DNA from: Lutibacter agarilyticus
GTDB taxonomy: Bacteria > Bacteroidota > Bacteroidia > Flavobacteriales > Flavobacteriaceae
Direction of reading: 5' to 3'
DNA length: 64,000 nucleotides
Assembly (NCBI RefSeq): GCF_900188235.1
Contig: NZ_FZNT01000001.1
Coordinates: 248,001 to 312,000 of the forward strand
Below the pieces are notes generated by a model. The model was not told the DNA's origin. It saw only the letters and a program-made list of their open reading frames with translations, and made no database searches. Each line of letters opens with the position of its first letter. Position 1 is the first letter of the stretch. The position numbers and the translations under genes are program-made. Below are positions 1 to 9,363 of this stretch, one piece after another.

Positions 1-114
1 TTTATGTTTATTATTCTTTGGATTATGTAACTAAAATATTGTTTAAGGTAGTTTATCGTTATTTTAAAAGTTTAATTTGGATTGCGTTATTCTTTCTAAA
101 CACAGAAAATATAG

Positions 115-122
115 TATATTTG
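115..122 (+). promoter_or_regulatory. Predicted -7 box (TATATTTG)
   Basis: TATATTTG matches the Bacteroidota -7 consensus TAnnTTTG. It lies 33 bases before the ATG of the first gene. No convincing -33 TTTG is seen at normal spacing, so this is a motif match only. Confidence 0.5.
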
Positions 123-155
123 AACCGCTCTTTTGAGCAATTTTTATGATTATTT

Positions 156-626
156 ATGAAATACAGACAACTTACTAAAGAACAGTTTTTAGAATTACAC
201 AAAGAATTTGCTGAATTTTTAGCGACACAACAAATTGATGTGAAGGAATGGGAAACCATTAAAACAGAGAAACCAAAAATGGCTGATGATGAGTTGAATA
301 TATTTAGTGATATTGTTTGGGAAGATGTGTTAAATAAAACCGAATATATTGAGCATATTTCAGCAAATCATATCAACTTGTTTAAATGCAATTCTAAAGA
401 AATTATTCGGATTTATATTCGATTAAATGATGTTTCAAAGAGTTTTTTAAATGAAGAAGATTTTAATTGGTTTATGCAAAATCCGTTAAGTGACTCAATT
501 GAATACTTTAAAGCTGTTAAAAAATATCAAAAAGAAAGAAATACGGAGCTTTTTGTATTGATTGAAATGGGTGGTCAAATTACAAAAGGAAGTTTGTTTA
601 TTTCAACAAGTCAATTAATTCAGTAA
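156..626 (+). CDS. Conserved hypothetical protein (DUF6495-like)
   Basis: A 156-residue soluble protein without signal peptide or membrane segment. It is acidic and helix-rich, with an N-terminal half rich in Glu and Lys and a short beta-rich end. From memory it resembles the short family conserved in Flavobacteriaceae called DUF6495; that assignment is tentative. Its 3' end overlaps the 3' end of the converging sirtuin gene by 29 bases. No catalytic motif is recognisable and no function is proposed. Confidence 0.75.
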   Translation: MKYRQLTKEQFLELHKEFAEFLATQQIDVKEWETIKTEKPKMADDELNIFSDIVWEDVLNKTEYIEHISANHINLFKCNSKEIIRIYIRLNDVSKSFLNEEDFNWFMQNPLSDSIEYFKAVKKYQKERNTELFVLIEMGGQITKGSLFISTSQLIQ

Positions 627-1290
627 CCACTTTTGGCACACCTGTTGAAGCAACTTCATTAATAATTGTTAAGTTATTAAAGCTGTTTTTAGCAATAGAC
701 GGTTTAGGATCTATAAAATAGATGGGCGTATTTTGCTGAATATAATTTACTAAATTGGCTGCAGGGTACACTTGCATTGATGTTCCTACAATAAGTAATA
801 CATCGGCTTCAGATACAATTTCAATTGCAGTATCTAACATTGGTACTTCTTCTCCAAACCATACAATATGCGGTCTTAATTGAAAATTTTCAGCACAAAC
901 GTCGCCAATATTTAAGTCTTTTTTCCAAGGGTAAATTAAATTCTTATTTTTGGTGCTTCTTACTTTTAATAATTCTCCGTGTAAATGGGTAATGTTTGCA
1001 TTTCCTGCACGTTCATGTAAATCATCAACATTTTGGGTAACAATATTTACTTCAAAGTGTTTTTCTAATTCAGCTAAGGCTAAATGACCTAAGTTAGGCT
1101 GCACATTAAATAATTGTGCACGTCTTTTATTGTAAAAGTCGAGTACTAAATTTTGGTCATTTTCCCATCCAATAGGTGAGGCTACTTCCATAACGTCATG
1201 ACCTTCCCATAAACCATTGGCATCTCTAAATGTTTTAATGCCGCTTTCAGCACTAATACCAGCTCCAGTAAGAACAACAATTTTCTTCAT
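598..1290 (-). CDS. cobB: Sirtuin-type NAD-dependent protein deacylase (class III, CobB/SIRT5-like)
   Basis: Sirtuins remove acyl groups from protein lysines using NAD+. The 230-residue protein has the NAD-binding GAGISAESGI motif (residues 9-18), the TQNVDDLHERAG motif (85-96) and the catalytic His in HLHG (His104). Tyr53-x-x-Arg56 matches the pair that lets CobB and SIRT5 bind succinyl and malonyl lysine, so desuccinylase or demalonylase activity is inferred. The zinc-binding cysteines normally found after HGELLKVR are missing: only one Cys lies in that stretch. The start is fixed by a -7 box only 4 bases upstream. It is divergent from trmH and converges with the preceding gene. Confidence 0.93.
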   Translation of the reverse strand: MKKIVVLTGAGISAESGIKTFRDANGLWEGHDVMEVASPIGWENDQNLVLDFYNKRRAQLFNVQPNLGHLALAELEKHFEVNIVTQNVDDLHERAGNANITHLHGELLKVRSTKNKNLIYPWKKDLNIGDVCAENFQLRPHIVWFGEEVPMLDTAIEIVSEADVLLIVGTSMQVYPAANLVNYIQQNTPIYFIDPKPSIAKNSFNNLTIINEVASTGVPKVVTELIDLLK

Positions 1291-1294
1291 AATT

Positions 1295-1302
1295 CAAAAG
1301 TA
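1295..1302 (-). promoter_or_regulatory. Predicted -7 box for the sirtuin gene (TACTTTTG)
   Basis: On the minus strand this reads TACTTTTG, a full match to TAnnTTTG. Only 4 bases separate it from the sirtuin ATG, so the transcript is expected to start at or next to the start codon. Confidence 0.6.
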
Positions 1303-1308
1303 AAATTT

Positions 1309-1316
1309 TATCTTTG
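1309..1316 (+). promoter_or_regulatory. Predicted -7 box for trmH (TATCTTTG)
   Basis: TATCTTTG matches TAnnTTTG and lies 18 bases before the trmH ATG. It is nearly back to back with the sirtuin promoter, so both genes share one 44-base divergent spacer. Confidence 0.6.
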
Positions 1317-1334
1317 AAAAAATAATATATTTTA

Positions 1335-2018
1335 ATGGTAGATCATAAATTTATTGAATATTTAGAAGATTTTGTAACAGATAAAAGAAAAAACTTATTT
1401 AAAAAAGTGTTAAATGATAGAACTCGTCATTTCACGGTAGCTATTGAAGATATTTTTCAGCCTCATAATTCTAGTGCAATTGTTAGAAGTTGTGATATAT
1501 TTGGAATACAAGATTTGCATGTAATTGAAAGTAAGTATGAGTTTTACGCTTCAAACCAAGTAGCAAAAGGTGCCCAAAAATGGATTGATTTTTCGTTATA
1601 CAATAAGCAAGATGCCAATAATACATTAGCGTGTATTGATGATTTAAAGAGCAAAGGCTACCAAATTATTGCAACTACACCACATAATGAATCGTGTTAT
1701 TTACAAGATTTTGATATCAGTAAAAAGTCGGCTTTCTTTTTTGGGGTTGAAAAACAAGGCTTATCTGAACACGTAATGAACAATGCCGACGGGTTTTTAA
1801 AAATACCAATGGTTGGTTTTACTGAAAGCTTGAATATATCGGTAGCAGTAGCTATTATTCTTCAAAGTTTAAACGATCGCTTAAAAAAATCGGATATTGA
1901 TTGGCAATTATCAGATTTAGAGAAAAGTGAAATTTATTTAAAGTGGTTGAAGAAAACTATTAAAAGCATCAAAAAAATTGAAGCACATTATCACGAGAAA
2001 ATTGCTATTCAACAGTAA
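1335..2018 (+). CDS. trmH: SpoU/TrmH-family tRNA 2'-O-ribose methyltransferase
   Basis: Predicted cytoplasmic RNA methyltransferase that uses S-adenosylmethionine to methylate a ribose 2'-OH, most likely Gm18 of tRNA. The 227 residues carry the three SPOUT motifs: N-x-S-A-I-x-R-S-C near residue 45, FFGVEKQGLS near 137, and IPMVGFTESLNISVAVA near 156, which form the knotted SAM-binding fold. The C-terminal KWLKKTIKSIKK is a basic extension typical of tRNA-binding TrmH. RNA target is inferred from family. The 3' end overlaps the converging DUF4258-like gene by 14 bases. Confidence 0.88.
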   Translation: MVDHKFIEYLEDFVTDKRKNLFKKVLNDRTRHFTVAIEDIFQPHNSSAIVRSCDIFGIQDLHVIESKYEFYASNQVAKGAQKWIDFSLYNKQDANNTLACIDDLKSKGYQIIATTPHNESCYLQDFDISKKSAFFFGVEKQGLSEHVMNNADGFLKIPMVGFTESLNISVAVAIILQSLNDRLKKSDIDWQLSDLEKSEIYLKWLKKTIKSIKKIEAHYHEKIAIQQ

Positions 2019-2376
2019 TTTTATCTATAATAGCAGTAGAGTCACAATTTTTAACAATAAGCTCTATATTTTTTAGTTCTTTAGAACCTTTAATACTGTA
2101 TTGATACATACAACTATCTAGCTTTATTTTATTTCCTAAATCCACATTTCCGCTGTTTAATATTTTTGAAACAGTAGTAGTGTCAAGTTGGTAATAATGC
2201 ATTGTAGCTATGGCTTCTTTAGAGAAAACACGTTCTTTTGTTCTAAGTGTTTTTAGTACACGAGCATTTGGACCATAATCAAAAGTGGTATTTTTTTTAC
2301 CAAAAATAAAAATAACGATAATAATTCCGATAGTTAACCCTCCTAAAAAAAAAGGTAAGCGTTGTTTAAAAGTCAT
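2005..2376 (-). CDS. Membrane-anchored small protein, DUF4258-like
   Basis: A 123-residue protein with one hydrophobic segment (residues 8-26, LPFFLGGLTIGIIIVIFIFG) followed by a soluble domain of about 95 residues outside the membrane. The soluble part resembles DUF4258 proteins of flavobacteria, which have a conserved leader and a short alpha/beta domain; this is recalled, not searched. It lies 3 bases downstream of the ald stop codon on the same strand and is probably cotranscribed with tsaE and ald. Function unknown. Confidence 0.75.
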   Translation of the reverse strand: MTFKQRLPFFLGGLTIGIIIVIFIFGKKNTTFDYGPNARVLKTLRTKERVFSKEAIATMHYYQLDTTTVSKILNSGNVDLGNKIKLDSCMYQYSIKGSKELKNIELIVKNCDSTAIIDKITVE

Positions 2377-2379
2377 AGT

Positions 2380-3582
2380 TTACAAAAACAATAAATTAAT
2401 ATCCCGGTATGGTAAGTTAAACCAATCTGCTACGGTTTTATTTGTTAAAATACCGTGGTAAAAATACATTCCTTTTTGCAAACTTCTATCATAACGTGCC
2501 GCATTTTCAAAACCGCCTTCTTCAGCAATACTTAAAAGGTAAGGTGTGAAAATGTTACTTATTGATACTGAAGCTGTTCTAGAGTACCTTGAAGGTATAT
2601 TTGGTACGCAATAATGAATAACACCGTGTTTGGTAATGGTTGGGTTTGCGTGTGTTGTAACTTCAGAAGTTTCAAAACAACCACCCCTGTCTATACTAAC
2701 ATCAACAATTACGGCGCCATCTTTCATTTTTTCAATCATACTTTCAGTAGCAATAATTGGAGATCTTGATACACCTCTAATAGCTCCAATGGCAATATCA
2801 CAGCGCATTAAAGCTTTTTGTAAGGTTTTTGGCTGAATAGTTGAAGTATAAATTGGATGTCCTAAGCGTTGTTGTAACGTGCGTAATTTGGTTAAAGAAT
2901 TGTCGAAAACTTTTACACGAGCACCCAAACCTATGGCAGATCTAGCTGCAAATTCACCAACAGTTCCTGCGCCTAAAATAACTACTGAAGTAGGAGGTAC
3001 GCCATTAATGTTTCCCATTAACAACCCATTTCCACCGTTTACAGTACTCATTAATTCAGCGGCAATTAAAATAGATGCTGTTCCTGCAATTTCACTTAAC
3101 GATTTTACAACAGAATAAACACCGTGTTCATCTCTAATATAATCAAAAGCAATGGCAGTAATTCGTTTGCTAGCCAATGCTTCAAAATATTTTTTGGTTT
3201 GTGTTTTTAATTGTAGCGCAGAGAATAACGTACTTTGTGGATGAATCATTTCAATTTCATCCAACGAAGGTGGTTCTACTTTTAAAATAATTTCACAACC
3301 AAATGCTTCTTTAACATCGTAAGAAATTTTTGCTCCAGCTTCAGAATATTGTGAGTCTGAATAATTTGCGCCATCACCAGCACCCGTTTCAATCACAAAT
3401 TTATGTCCTTGCGCTGTTAATGCCGCAACGGCATCAGGTGTTAAGCAAACACGTTTTTCTTGATAATGGGTTTCTTTAGGTATGCCTATAACCAATTCAC
3501 CTTTTTGCCGAATAATTTCAAGGGTTTCTTCTTGTGGTATTAGTTCTTGATGACTAAATGGTGAAGTAATTTTTTTACTCAT
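2380..3582 (-). CDS. ald: Alanine dehydrogenase
   Basis: Converts L-alanine to pyruvate and ammonia with NAD+. The 400-residue protein has the N-terminal GIPKET signature (residues 33-38) with the substrate-contacting EKRV, and a Rossmann fold GAGTVGEFAA near residue 205. Length is slightly above the usual 370 because of an N-terminal extension of about 28 residues, as seen in Bacteroidota members. It overlaps the tsaE 3' end by 8 bases, so the two are translationally coupled. The related pntAA gene at 48999-50099 shares the fold, but this copy lacks the neighbouring membrane subunits, supporting Ald. Confidence 0.9.
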   Translation of the reverse strand: MSKKITSPFSHQELIPQEETLEIIRQKGELVIGIPKETHYQEKRVCLTPDAVAALTAQGHKFVIETGAGDGANYSDSQYSEAGAKISYDVKEAFGCEIILKVEPPSLDEIEMIHPQSTLFSALQLKTQTKKYFEALASKRITAIAFDYIRDEHGVYSVVKSLSEIAGTASILIAAELMSTVNGGNGLLMGNINGVPPTSVVILGAGTVGEFAARSAIGLGARVKVFDNSLTKLRTLQQRLGHPIYTSTIQPKTLQKALMRCDIAIGAIRGVSRSPIIATESMIEKMKDGAVIVDVSIDRGGCFETSEVTTHANPTITKHGVIHYCVPNIPSRYSRTASVSISNIFTPYLLSIAEEGGFENAARYDRSLQKGMYFYHGILTNKTVADWFNLPYRDINLLFL

Positions 3583-3991
3583 TATTACTAAGTTCTATGG
3601 TTCGTAGTTGATTTTCGTTCGCTGTAATGGTAATTGTTACAGCATTTAAAGGTAGTAAATTTTCAACTTTATTTGGCCATTCAACTAAACACCAACTATT
3701 ACTGTAAAAATATTCTTCTACTCCCATATCTAAAGCTTCTTCTTCATCATTAATTCTGTAAAAATCAAAATGAAATACTTTTTCATTATTTTTAGTATGA
3801 TATTCGTTTACTAATGAAAAAGTTGGAGAACTTACGTTATCAGCAACACCCAACTGTTTTACAATTTCTTTTATTAAAGTTGTTTTACCAACCCCCATAC
3901 TTCCATAAAAAAGCAATACGTTGTTTTTTGCATTTTTAATTACTTCGGAAGCTATTTTAGGTAATTCGTCTAAAGTATAGTTTTTAGTCAT
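3575..3991 (-). CDS. tsaE: tRNA threonylcarbamoyladenosine biosynthesis ATPase TsaE
   Basis: TsaE is the P-loop ATPase that drives the TsaB-TsaD complex to form t6A37 on tRNAs reading ANN codons. The 138 residues include the Walker A GSMGVGKTTL (residues 30-39), the SSPTFSLVNEY switch (54-64) and FHFDFYR near 74. Length is normal for the family. It begins the tsaE-ald-DUF4258 run and follows the porX gene on the same strand. No clear -7 box is seen upstream. Confidence 0.93.
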   Translation of the reverse strand: MTKNYTLDELPKIASEVIKNAKNNVLLFYGSMGVGKTTLIKEIVKQLGVADNVSSPTFSLVNEYHTKNNEKVFHFDFYRINDEEEALDMGVEEYFYSNSWCLVEWPNKVENLLPLNAVTITITANENQLRTIELSNNE

Positions 3992-4080
3992 ACTTAATGC
4001 TCTTATTTTTTAGTTAACCAATATTCTTGTCAAAATATATTTTAGTTATTTTTAACAATAATACAAATAAACAATATAAG

Positions 4081-5631
4081 TTACTTAGGAACAAATATAG
4101 CGCACGGAATAATCATTTCTTCCAATGAAATTCCTCCATGTTGGTAGGTGTTTTTATAATATTTTACAAAATGATTGTAATTATTTGGGTAAGCGAAAAA
4201 ATAATCTTCCTTAGCAAAAATAAACGAACTACTCATATGTATAGAAGGTAGTTTAATGTCTTTAGGATCTTTAACCGCAAATACTTCTTTTTGTTCGTAG
4301 GTTAAACTTCGGCCTGTTTTATAGCGTAAATTAGAACTGATATTTTTGTCACCAATAACTTTTGAAGGCACTTTTGAGTTTATAGTACCGTGGTCTGTAG
4401 TTATAATTAATTTCATACCTAATTTTTGCGCCTTTTGAATCATTTCTAACAAAGGAGAGTTTACAAACCAACTGTTAGTTAACGACCTATAAGCTTTATC
4501 ATCGCTAGCCAATTCTTTAATAACTTCCATTTCAGTTTTGGCGTGTGAAAGCATATCTACAAAATTATACACAACAACCGTTAAATCATTTTCTTTTTCA
4601 TTGTTGAAATTATCGGCTAATTGTTTTCCGTTTTTAAGTGTTGTTATTTTATGGTAGCTAAATTTTAGATCTTTTCTTAGGCGTTGTAATTGCGCTTGTA
4701 AAAATTCTTCTTCATGTAAATTTTTACCTCCTTCATCCGTATCATCTTTCCAAAGCGTTGGATGTTTTTGAGCCATTTCTAAAGGCATTAAACCAGAGAA
4801 AATTGAATTTCGAGCATATTGAGTTGCAGTAGGTAAAATACTAAAATAAGGAATTTCTTCTTGTTTTTTATAGAATTTATTAATGGTTTTTTCAATAATA
4901 TTAAACTGGTCGTAACGTAAATTATCAATTACTACAACTAAGGTTCCGTTAGATTTTGATATTTCTGGTAGAATTAATTTTTTGAATAAATTATTGGAAA
5001 GGATAGGAGCGTTATCTTCATCATTCACCCAATCTATGTAGTTTTTTTTAATGAATTTAAAAAACAAAGAATTGGCTTCTTGCTTTTGACTTTCCAAAAT
5101 TTCAACCATTCCAGTATCGCTAATATTTTCGAGTTCTAATTCCCAATACACTAATTTTTTATACACATCAATCCATTCTTCATAAGAATTTACCATTGCT
5201 AAATCCATCGCAATTTTTCTAAATTCTTGTTGATAATTGGAAGTTGTTTTTTCTGAAACCAACCTAGAGTGATCTAAATTCTTTTTTAAACTTAATAATA
5301 TTTGATTCGGATTTACAGGTTTTATTAAGTAATCTGCAATTTTATTACCAATAGCATCTTCCATAATATATTCCTCTTCACTCTTGGTAATCATTACAAT
5401 AGGTAAATTAGGAAGTTTACTTTTTATTTCAGTCAATGTTTCTAAACCACTCAACCCTGGCATATTTTCATCTAGAAAAACGATGTCGTAATTATGTTCG
5501 TCACACATATCAATAGCATCAGCACCGTTGGTACATTTTGATACAGAATACCCCTTTTTTTCTAAAAAAAGAATGTGTGGTTTTAATAAATCTATCTCAT
5601 CATCAACCCATAAAATGTTTATCTCACTCAT
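4081..5631 (-). CDS. porX: PorX: response regulator with PglZ domain, regulator of type IX secretion
   Basis: The first 125 residues form a receiver domain with acidic pocket Asp10-Asp11 and phosphoacceptor Asp54 (FLDENMPG); the remaining 390 form an alkaline-phosphatase-like PglZ domain with VVVIDNLRYDQ near 231 and ITTDHGT near 412. In Porphyromonas and Flavobacterium, PorX responds to PorY and controls T9SS genes and gliding, and the PglZ part is a zinc phosphodiesterase; that is family knowledge. There is no DNA-binding domain. PorY is not in this window, but two T9SS cargo proteins are. It lies upstream of tsaE-ald, a common order in the family. Confidence 0.93.
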   Translation of the reverse strand: MSEINILWVDDEIDLLKPHILFLEKKGYSVSKCTNGADAIDMCDEHNYDIVFLDENMPGLSGLETLTEIKSKLPNLPIVMITKSEEEYIMEDAIGNKIADYLIKPVNPNQILLSLKKNLDHSRLVSEKTTSNYQQEFRKIAMDLAMVNSYEEWIDVYKKLVYWELELENISDTGMVEILESQKQEANSLFFKFIKKNYIDWVNDEDNAPILSNNLFKKLILPEISKSNGTLVVVIDNLRYDQFNIIEKTINKFYKKQEEIPYFSILPTATQYARNSIFSGLMPLEMAQKHPTLWKDDTDEGGKNLHEEEFLQAQLQRLRKDLKFSYHKITTLKNGKQLADNFNNEKENDLTVVVYNFVDMLSHAKTEMEVIKELASDDKAYRSLTNSWFVNSPLLEMIQKAQKLGMKLIITTDHGTINSKVPSKVIGDKNISSNLRYKTGRSLTYEQKEVFAVKDPKDIKLPSIHMSSSFIFAKEDYFFAYPNNYNHFVKYYKNTYQHGGISLEEMIIPCAIFVPK

Positions 5632-5636
5632 ATTGT

Positions 5637-5644
5637 TATCTTTG
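5637..5644 (+). promoter_or_regulatory. Predicted -7 box (TATCTTTG) for the HD hydrolase
   Basis: TATCTTTG is a full match to TAnnTTTG, 24 bases before the TTG start of the HD-domain gene. It falls in the divergent spacer with porX. Confidence 0.55.
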
Positions 5645-5668
5645 TAGTACTTTTAAAATAAAATAGTT

Positions 5669-6898
5669 TTGACCGAAAAAAAAACGAACAAACTCAAAAT
5701 ATTAAACGACCCAATTTACGGTTTTATTACGATTCCTAATGCTTTAATTTACGATTTGATAGAACATCCTTATTTTCAACGTTTAAGGAGGGTGTCACAA
5801 ATGGGATTATCACATTTAGTGTATCCAGGAGCGCATCATACCCGCTTTCATCATGCTATTGGATGTATGCATTTAATGCAAAAAGCGGTCCAAATATTAC
5901 AATTTAAAGGTGTAGAAATTTCCGAAGATGAAGCAAACGCAGTTTATATTGCAATTTTATTACACGATATTGGTCACGGACCTTTTTCACATGCCTTAGA
6001 ACAAAGTATTGTTACAGGCATTCATCACGAAGCTATTTCATTAAAATTCATGGAAGCTTTAAACGTTGAATTTGATGGACAATTAACATTGGCTATTCAA
6101 ATTTTTAAGGGTAATTACCATCGTAAGTTTTTATATCAATTAATAGCTAGTCAGTTAGATATGGATCGACTAGATTATTTAAAACGTGATAGTTTTTATA
6201 CAGGTGTTGCTGAAGGAAATATCAACTCTGAACGTTTAATTGTGATGCTAAATGTAAAAGACGATAAATTAGTTGTTGAAGAAAAAGGAATTTATTCTGT
6301 AGAGAAATTTATTGTAGCGCGCAGATTAATGTATTGGCAGGTTTATTTACATAAAACAGGTTTGGTTGCCGAAAAATTATTGGTAAAAGTATTAAAACGT
6401 GCTAAAGAATTGGTTTCTAAAGGTGTTAAACTGCCAGCAAGTAAAGCATTTACATATTTTCTAGAACACCAAATTAACAATGATAACTTTACGTTTAAAA
6501 CCTTAAAAACATTTTCAAGATTAGATGATTATGATGTGTTATCTGCAATTAAAGAGTGGATTGCTAATGAAGATATGGTGCTTTCTAAACTTTGCGAAAC
6601 TTTAATAAACAGACAGTTGCCTAAAGTTATTATTCAAAACACACCTTTTTCTGAATTAGAAATTAATGAGGTAAATAATAATGTGAAGGAGGCTTTTAAT
6701 CTTTCAACTGAAGAATTAGATTATTTTGTGTACTATGGAGAAATAAGCAATCAAGCATATGATTCAACCCAAAATAATATTCAAATTTTGTTTAAAAATG
6801 GTGATATAAAAGACATTACAGCAGCTTCTGACCACCTTAATATAAAGGCTTTATCAAAACCTGTGTATAAGTACTACATGTGTTACCCAAAGAAATAG
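5669..6898 (+). CDS. HD-domain phosphohydrolase (dGTPase-like)
   Basis: A 409-residue soluble metal-dependent phosphohydrolase of the HD superfamily, related to SAMHD1-type proteins that cleave nucleotides. Metal ligands are visible as the first His in HHTRFHHAIG (about 56-65), HDIGHG near 100 and Asp in QLDMDRLDYLKRD near 165. The substrate is not known for this bacterial group. The start is TTG; no ATG lies nearby in frame before the conserved LNDPIYG sequence, and the -7 box upstream fits. Divergent from porX. Confidence 0.87.
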   Translation: MTEKKTNKLKILNDPIYGFITIPNALIYDLIEHPYFQRLRRVSQMGLSHLVYPGAHHTRFHHAIGCMHLMQKAVQILQFKGVEISEDEANAVYIAILLHDIGHGPFSHALEQSIVTGIHHEAISLKFMEALNVEFDGQLTLAIQIFKGNYHRKFLYQLIASQLDMDRLDYLKRDSFYTGVAEGNINSERLIVMLNVKDDKLVVEEKGIYSVEKFIVARRLMYWQVYLHKTGLVAEKLLVKVLKRAKELVSKGVKLPASKAFTYFLEHQINNDNFTFKTLKTFSRLDDYDVLSAIKEWIANEDMVLSKLCETLINRQLPKVIIQNTPFSELEINEVNNNVKEAFNLSTEELDYFVYYGEISNQAYDSTQNNIQILFKNGDIKDITAASDHLNIKALSKPVYKYYMCYPKK

Positions 6899-6918
6899 GT
6901 AGAATTGAAGTTTTTTTT

Positions 6919-6926
6919 TACTTTTG
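6919..6926 (+). promoter_or_regulatory. Predicted -7 box for the lpxD operon (TACTTTTG)
   Basis: TACTTTTG matches TAnnTTTG and ends 6 bases before the lpxD ATG, predicting a nearly leaderless message for the whole lipid A gene run. Confidence 0.6.
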
Positions 6927-6932
6927 TAGACA

Positions 6933-7973
6933 ATGAAATTTAAAGCAAGTCAAATAGCAGAAATTTTAGAAGGAGAGGTTATTGGAGATGAAAATGCAGA
7001 AGTAAACCAGCTTTCTAAAATTGAAGAAGGGGAAAATGGATCATTAACTTTTCTATCAAATCCAAAATACACTGAATATATTTATACAACTAAGGCTACT
7101 ATAGCTATTGTAAATAAAGATTTTACACCTGAAAAAGAAATTATAGCAACACTTATTAAAGTTCCAGATGCTTATAAAGCATTTTCAAAATTACTAGAGT
7201 TTTACAACCAAGTAAAAATGAACAAATCTGGAATAGAGTCTCCCTCGTATATTAGTGATTCTTCAACAATTGGAGAGAATTTATATTTAGGTGCTTTTGC
7301 ATACATTAGCAATAATGTTATTATTGGAAATAATGTAAAAATTTATCCAAACGCTTATATTGAGGATAATGTGAAAATTGGTGATAATACTATTATTTTT
7401 GCAGGAGCTAAAATTATGTCTGATACCGTAATTGGAAATAACTGTGTTATTAATTCAGGTGCAATTATAGGAGCAGATGGTTTTGGTTTTGCGCCTAATG
7501 AAAAAGGAGAATACAGCAAAGTTCCTCAAATTGGAAATGTAGTTATTGAAGATAATGTTGATATTGGTGCTGCAACTACTATTGATAGAGCAACTTTAGG
7601 CTCAACAATTATTAGAAAAGGAGTAAAGCTCGACAATCAAATACAGATAGCGCATAATGTTGAAATTGGGAAAAACACAGTAATTGCCTCACAAACAGGA
7701 ATTGCAGGTTCTTCAAAAATAGGAGAAAATTGTATGTTAGGAGGGCAAGTGGGTATTGCAGGGCATTTAACTGTAGGTAACAATGTGCGTATTCAAGCGC
7801 AATCTGGAATAGGAAGAAATATAAAAGATAATGAGGTAATACAAGGGTCTCCAGCATTTGGGTATTCAGACTGGAACAGATCTTATGTGTACTTTAAAAA
7901 TTTACCAAAATTGGTAAATAAAATAAATCAACTAGAGAAGGAACTAAAAGCTATTAAAAATCAAGATGAGTAA
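6933..7973 (+). CDS. lpxD: UDP-3-O-(3-hydroxyacyl)glucosamine N-acyltransferase
   Basis: Third enzyme of lipid A synthesis: transfers a 3-hydroxyacyl chain from ACP to the 2-amino group of UDP-3-O-acylglucosamine. The 346 residues consist of an N-terminal uridine-binding domain (1-100), many hexapeptide repeats forming a left-handed beta helix (105-315), and a C-terminal helix. The catalytic His is in [11 protein letters not shown] near residue 238. Length is as in E. coli LpxD. It overlaps lpxC-fabZ by 8 bases and heads an operon lpxD-lpxC/fabZ-lpxA. A second LpxD-like gene lies at 10758-11684. Confidence 0.95.
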   Translation: MKFKASQIAEILEGEVIGDENAEVNQLSKIEEGENGSLTFLSNPKYTEYIYTTKATIAIVNKDFTPEKEIIATLIKVPDAYKAFSKLLEFYNQVKMNKSGIESPSYISDSSTIGENLYLGAFAYISNNVIIGNNVKIYPNAYIEDNVKIGDNTIIFAGAKIMSDTVIGNNCVINSGAIIGADGFGFAPNEKGEYSKVPQIGNVVIEDNVDIGAATTIDRATLGSTIIRKGVKLDNQIQIAHNVEIGKNTVIASQTGIAGSSKIGENCMLGGQVGIAGHLTVGNNVRIQAQSGIGRNIKDNEVIQGSPAFGYSDWNRSYVYFKNLPKLVNKINQLEKELKAIKNQDE

Positions 7974-9363
7974 CAATCAAAAAACAATTAAAAATGAAGT
8001 AACGCTTTCTGGCGTTGGTTTACACACAGGTAATAAAGTCACAATGACTTTTAAACCTGCTCCTGTAAATAATGGATATGTATTTAAAAGAATTGATTTA
8101 GAGGGAGAGCCTATTATTGAAGCAAGTGCAGAATACGTTATCAATACACAACGAGGAACGAATCTTGAAAAAAGAGGAGTTGTTATAAATACTTCAGAAC
8201 ACGTATTAGCAGCTGTTGTAGCTTTAGACATCGATAATATTATTATTGAAGTTAATGCTCCAGAACCACCAATTATGGATGGTTCATCAAAACATTTTGT
8301 AGAGGCGCTTGAAGAAGCAGGAATTGAAGAGCAAAATGCAAAAAGAGAAGAATACGTTGTTAAAGAAATTATTTCATTTAAAGACGAAGAAACTGGAAGT
8401 GAAATTATTTTAATGCCTTCTGATGAGTACCAAATAACAACAATGGTTGATTTTGGGACGAAAGTTTTAGGTACTCAAAATGCTACATTAAATTCACTAT
8501 CAGAGTTTAAAACAGAGATTTCAGACGCAAGAACATTTAGTTTTTTACATGAATTAGAAATGTTACTTGATCATAATTTAATTAAAGGAGGCGATTTAAA
8601 TAATGCTATTGTATATGTAGATAAAGAAATATCTGAAGCTACAATGGTAAAATTAAAAGAAGCTTTTAATAAAGAAAACCTTACCGTCAAACCTAACGGA
8701 ATTTTAGATAATTTAACATTGCGTTGGGCAAATGAAGCTGCTCGTCATAAATTGTTAGATGTTATTGGTGATTTAGCCTTGGTTGGTACTAGAATAAAAG
8801 GTAAAGTTATAGCAAACAAGCCAGGTCATTTAGTAAATACATTGTTTGCAAAAAAATTACAAAAAATTATTAAATTAGAAAAAAGGAATTATGTTCCTAA
8901 ATTCGATTTAAATCAACCACCTTTAATGGATATTCATCAAATTATGAATATTCTTCCACACAGACCACCTTTCTTACTAATAGACAGAATTATTGAATTA
9001 TCTGATACCCATGTGGTTGGAATGAAAAATGTGACAATGAATGAAGAATTTTTTGTTGGACATTTTCCAGGAGCACCAGTAATGCCAGGTGTTTTACAAG
9101 TTGAAGCAATGGCACAATGTGGTGGTGTTTTAGTATTAAGTACAGTACCAGATCCAGAAAATTATTTAACGTATTTCATGAAAATGGATAATGTTAAATT
9201 TAAGCAGAAAGTATTACCTGGTGATACTTTAATATTTAAAGCTGAATTAATAACTCCAATTAGACGTGGAATTTGTCATATGCAATCGTATGGTTATGCG
9301 AACGGAAAATTAGTTGTTGAAGCTGAATTAATGGCGCAAATTGCCAAAAAACCAAAAGAATAA
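7966..9363 (+). CDS. lpxC/fabZ: LpxC-FabZ fusion: UDP-3-O-acyl-GlcNAc deacetylase / 3-hydroxyacyl-ACP dehydratase
   Basis: Two enzymes in one 465-residue chain. Residues 1-305 are LpxC, the zinc deacetylase committing to lipid A, with SEHVLAAV (first zinc His), [10 protein letters not shown] (His and Asp zinc ligands) and the KPGH catalytic His. Residues 315-465 are FabZ, the hot-dog fold dehydratase of fatty acid synthesis, with [19 protein letters not shown] carrying catalytic His and Glu. The fusion is normal for Bacteroidota. It may channel 3-hydroxyacyl-ACP between lipid A and phospholipid synthesis, an inference. Its stop overlaps the lpxA start as TAATG. Confidence 0.96.
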   Translation: MSNNQKTIKNEVTLSGVGLHTGNKVTMTFKPAPVNNGYVFKRIDLEGEPIIEASAEYVINTQRGTNLEKRGVVINTSEHVLAAVVALDIDNIIIEVNAPEPPIMDGSSKHFVEALEEAGIEEQNAKREEYVVKEIISFKDEETGSEIILMPSDEYQITTMVDFGTKVLGTQNATLNSLSEFKTEISDARTFSFLHELEMLLDHNLIKGGDLNNAIVYVDKEISEATMVKLKEAFNKENLTVKPNGILDNLTLRWANEAARHKLLDVIGDLALVGTRIKGKVIANKPGHLVNTLFAKKLQKIIKLEKRNYVPKFDLNQPPLMDIHQIMNILPHRPPFLLIDRIIELSDTHVVGMKNVTMNEEFFVGHFPGAPVMPGVLQVEAMAQCGGVLVLSTVPDPENYLTYFMKMDNVKFKQKVLPGDTLIFKAELITPIRRGICHMQSYGYANGKLVVEAELMAQIAKKPKE

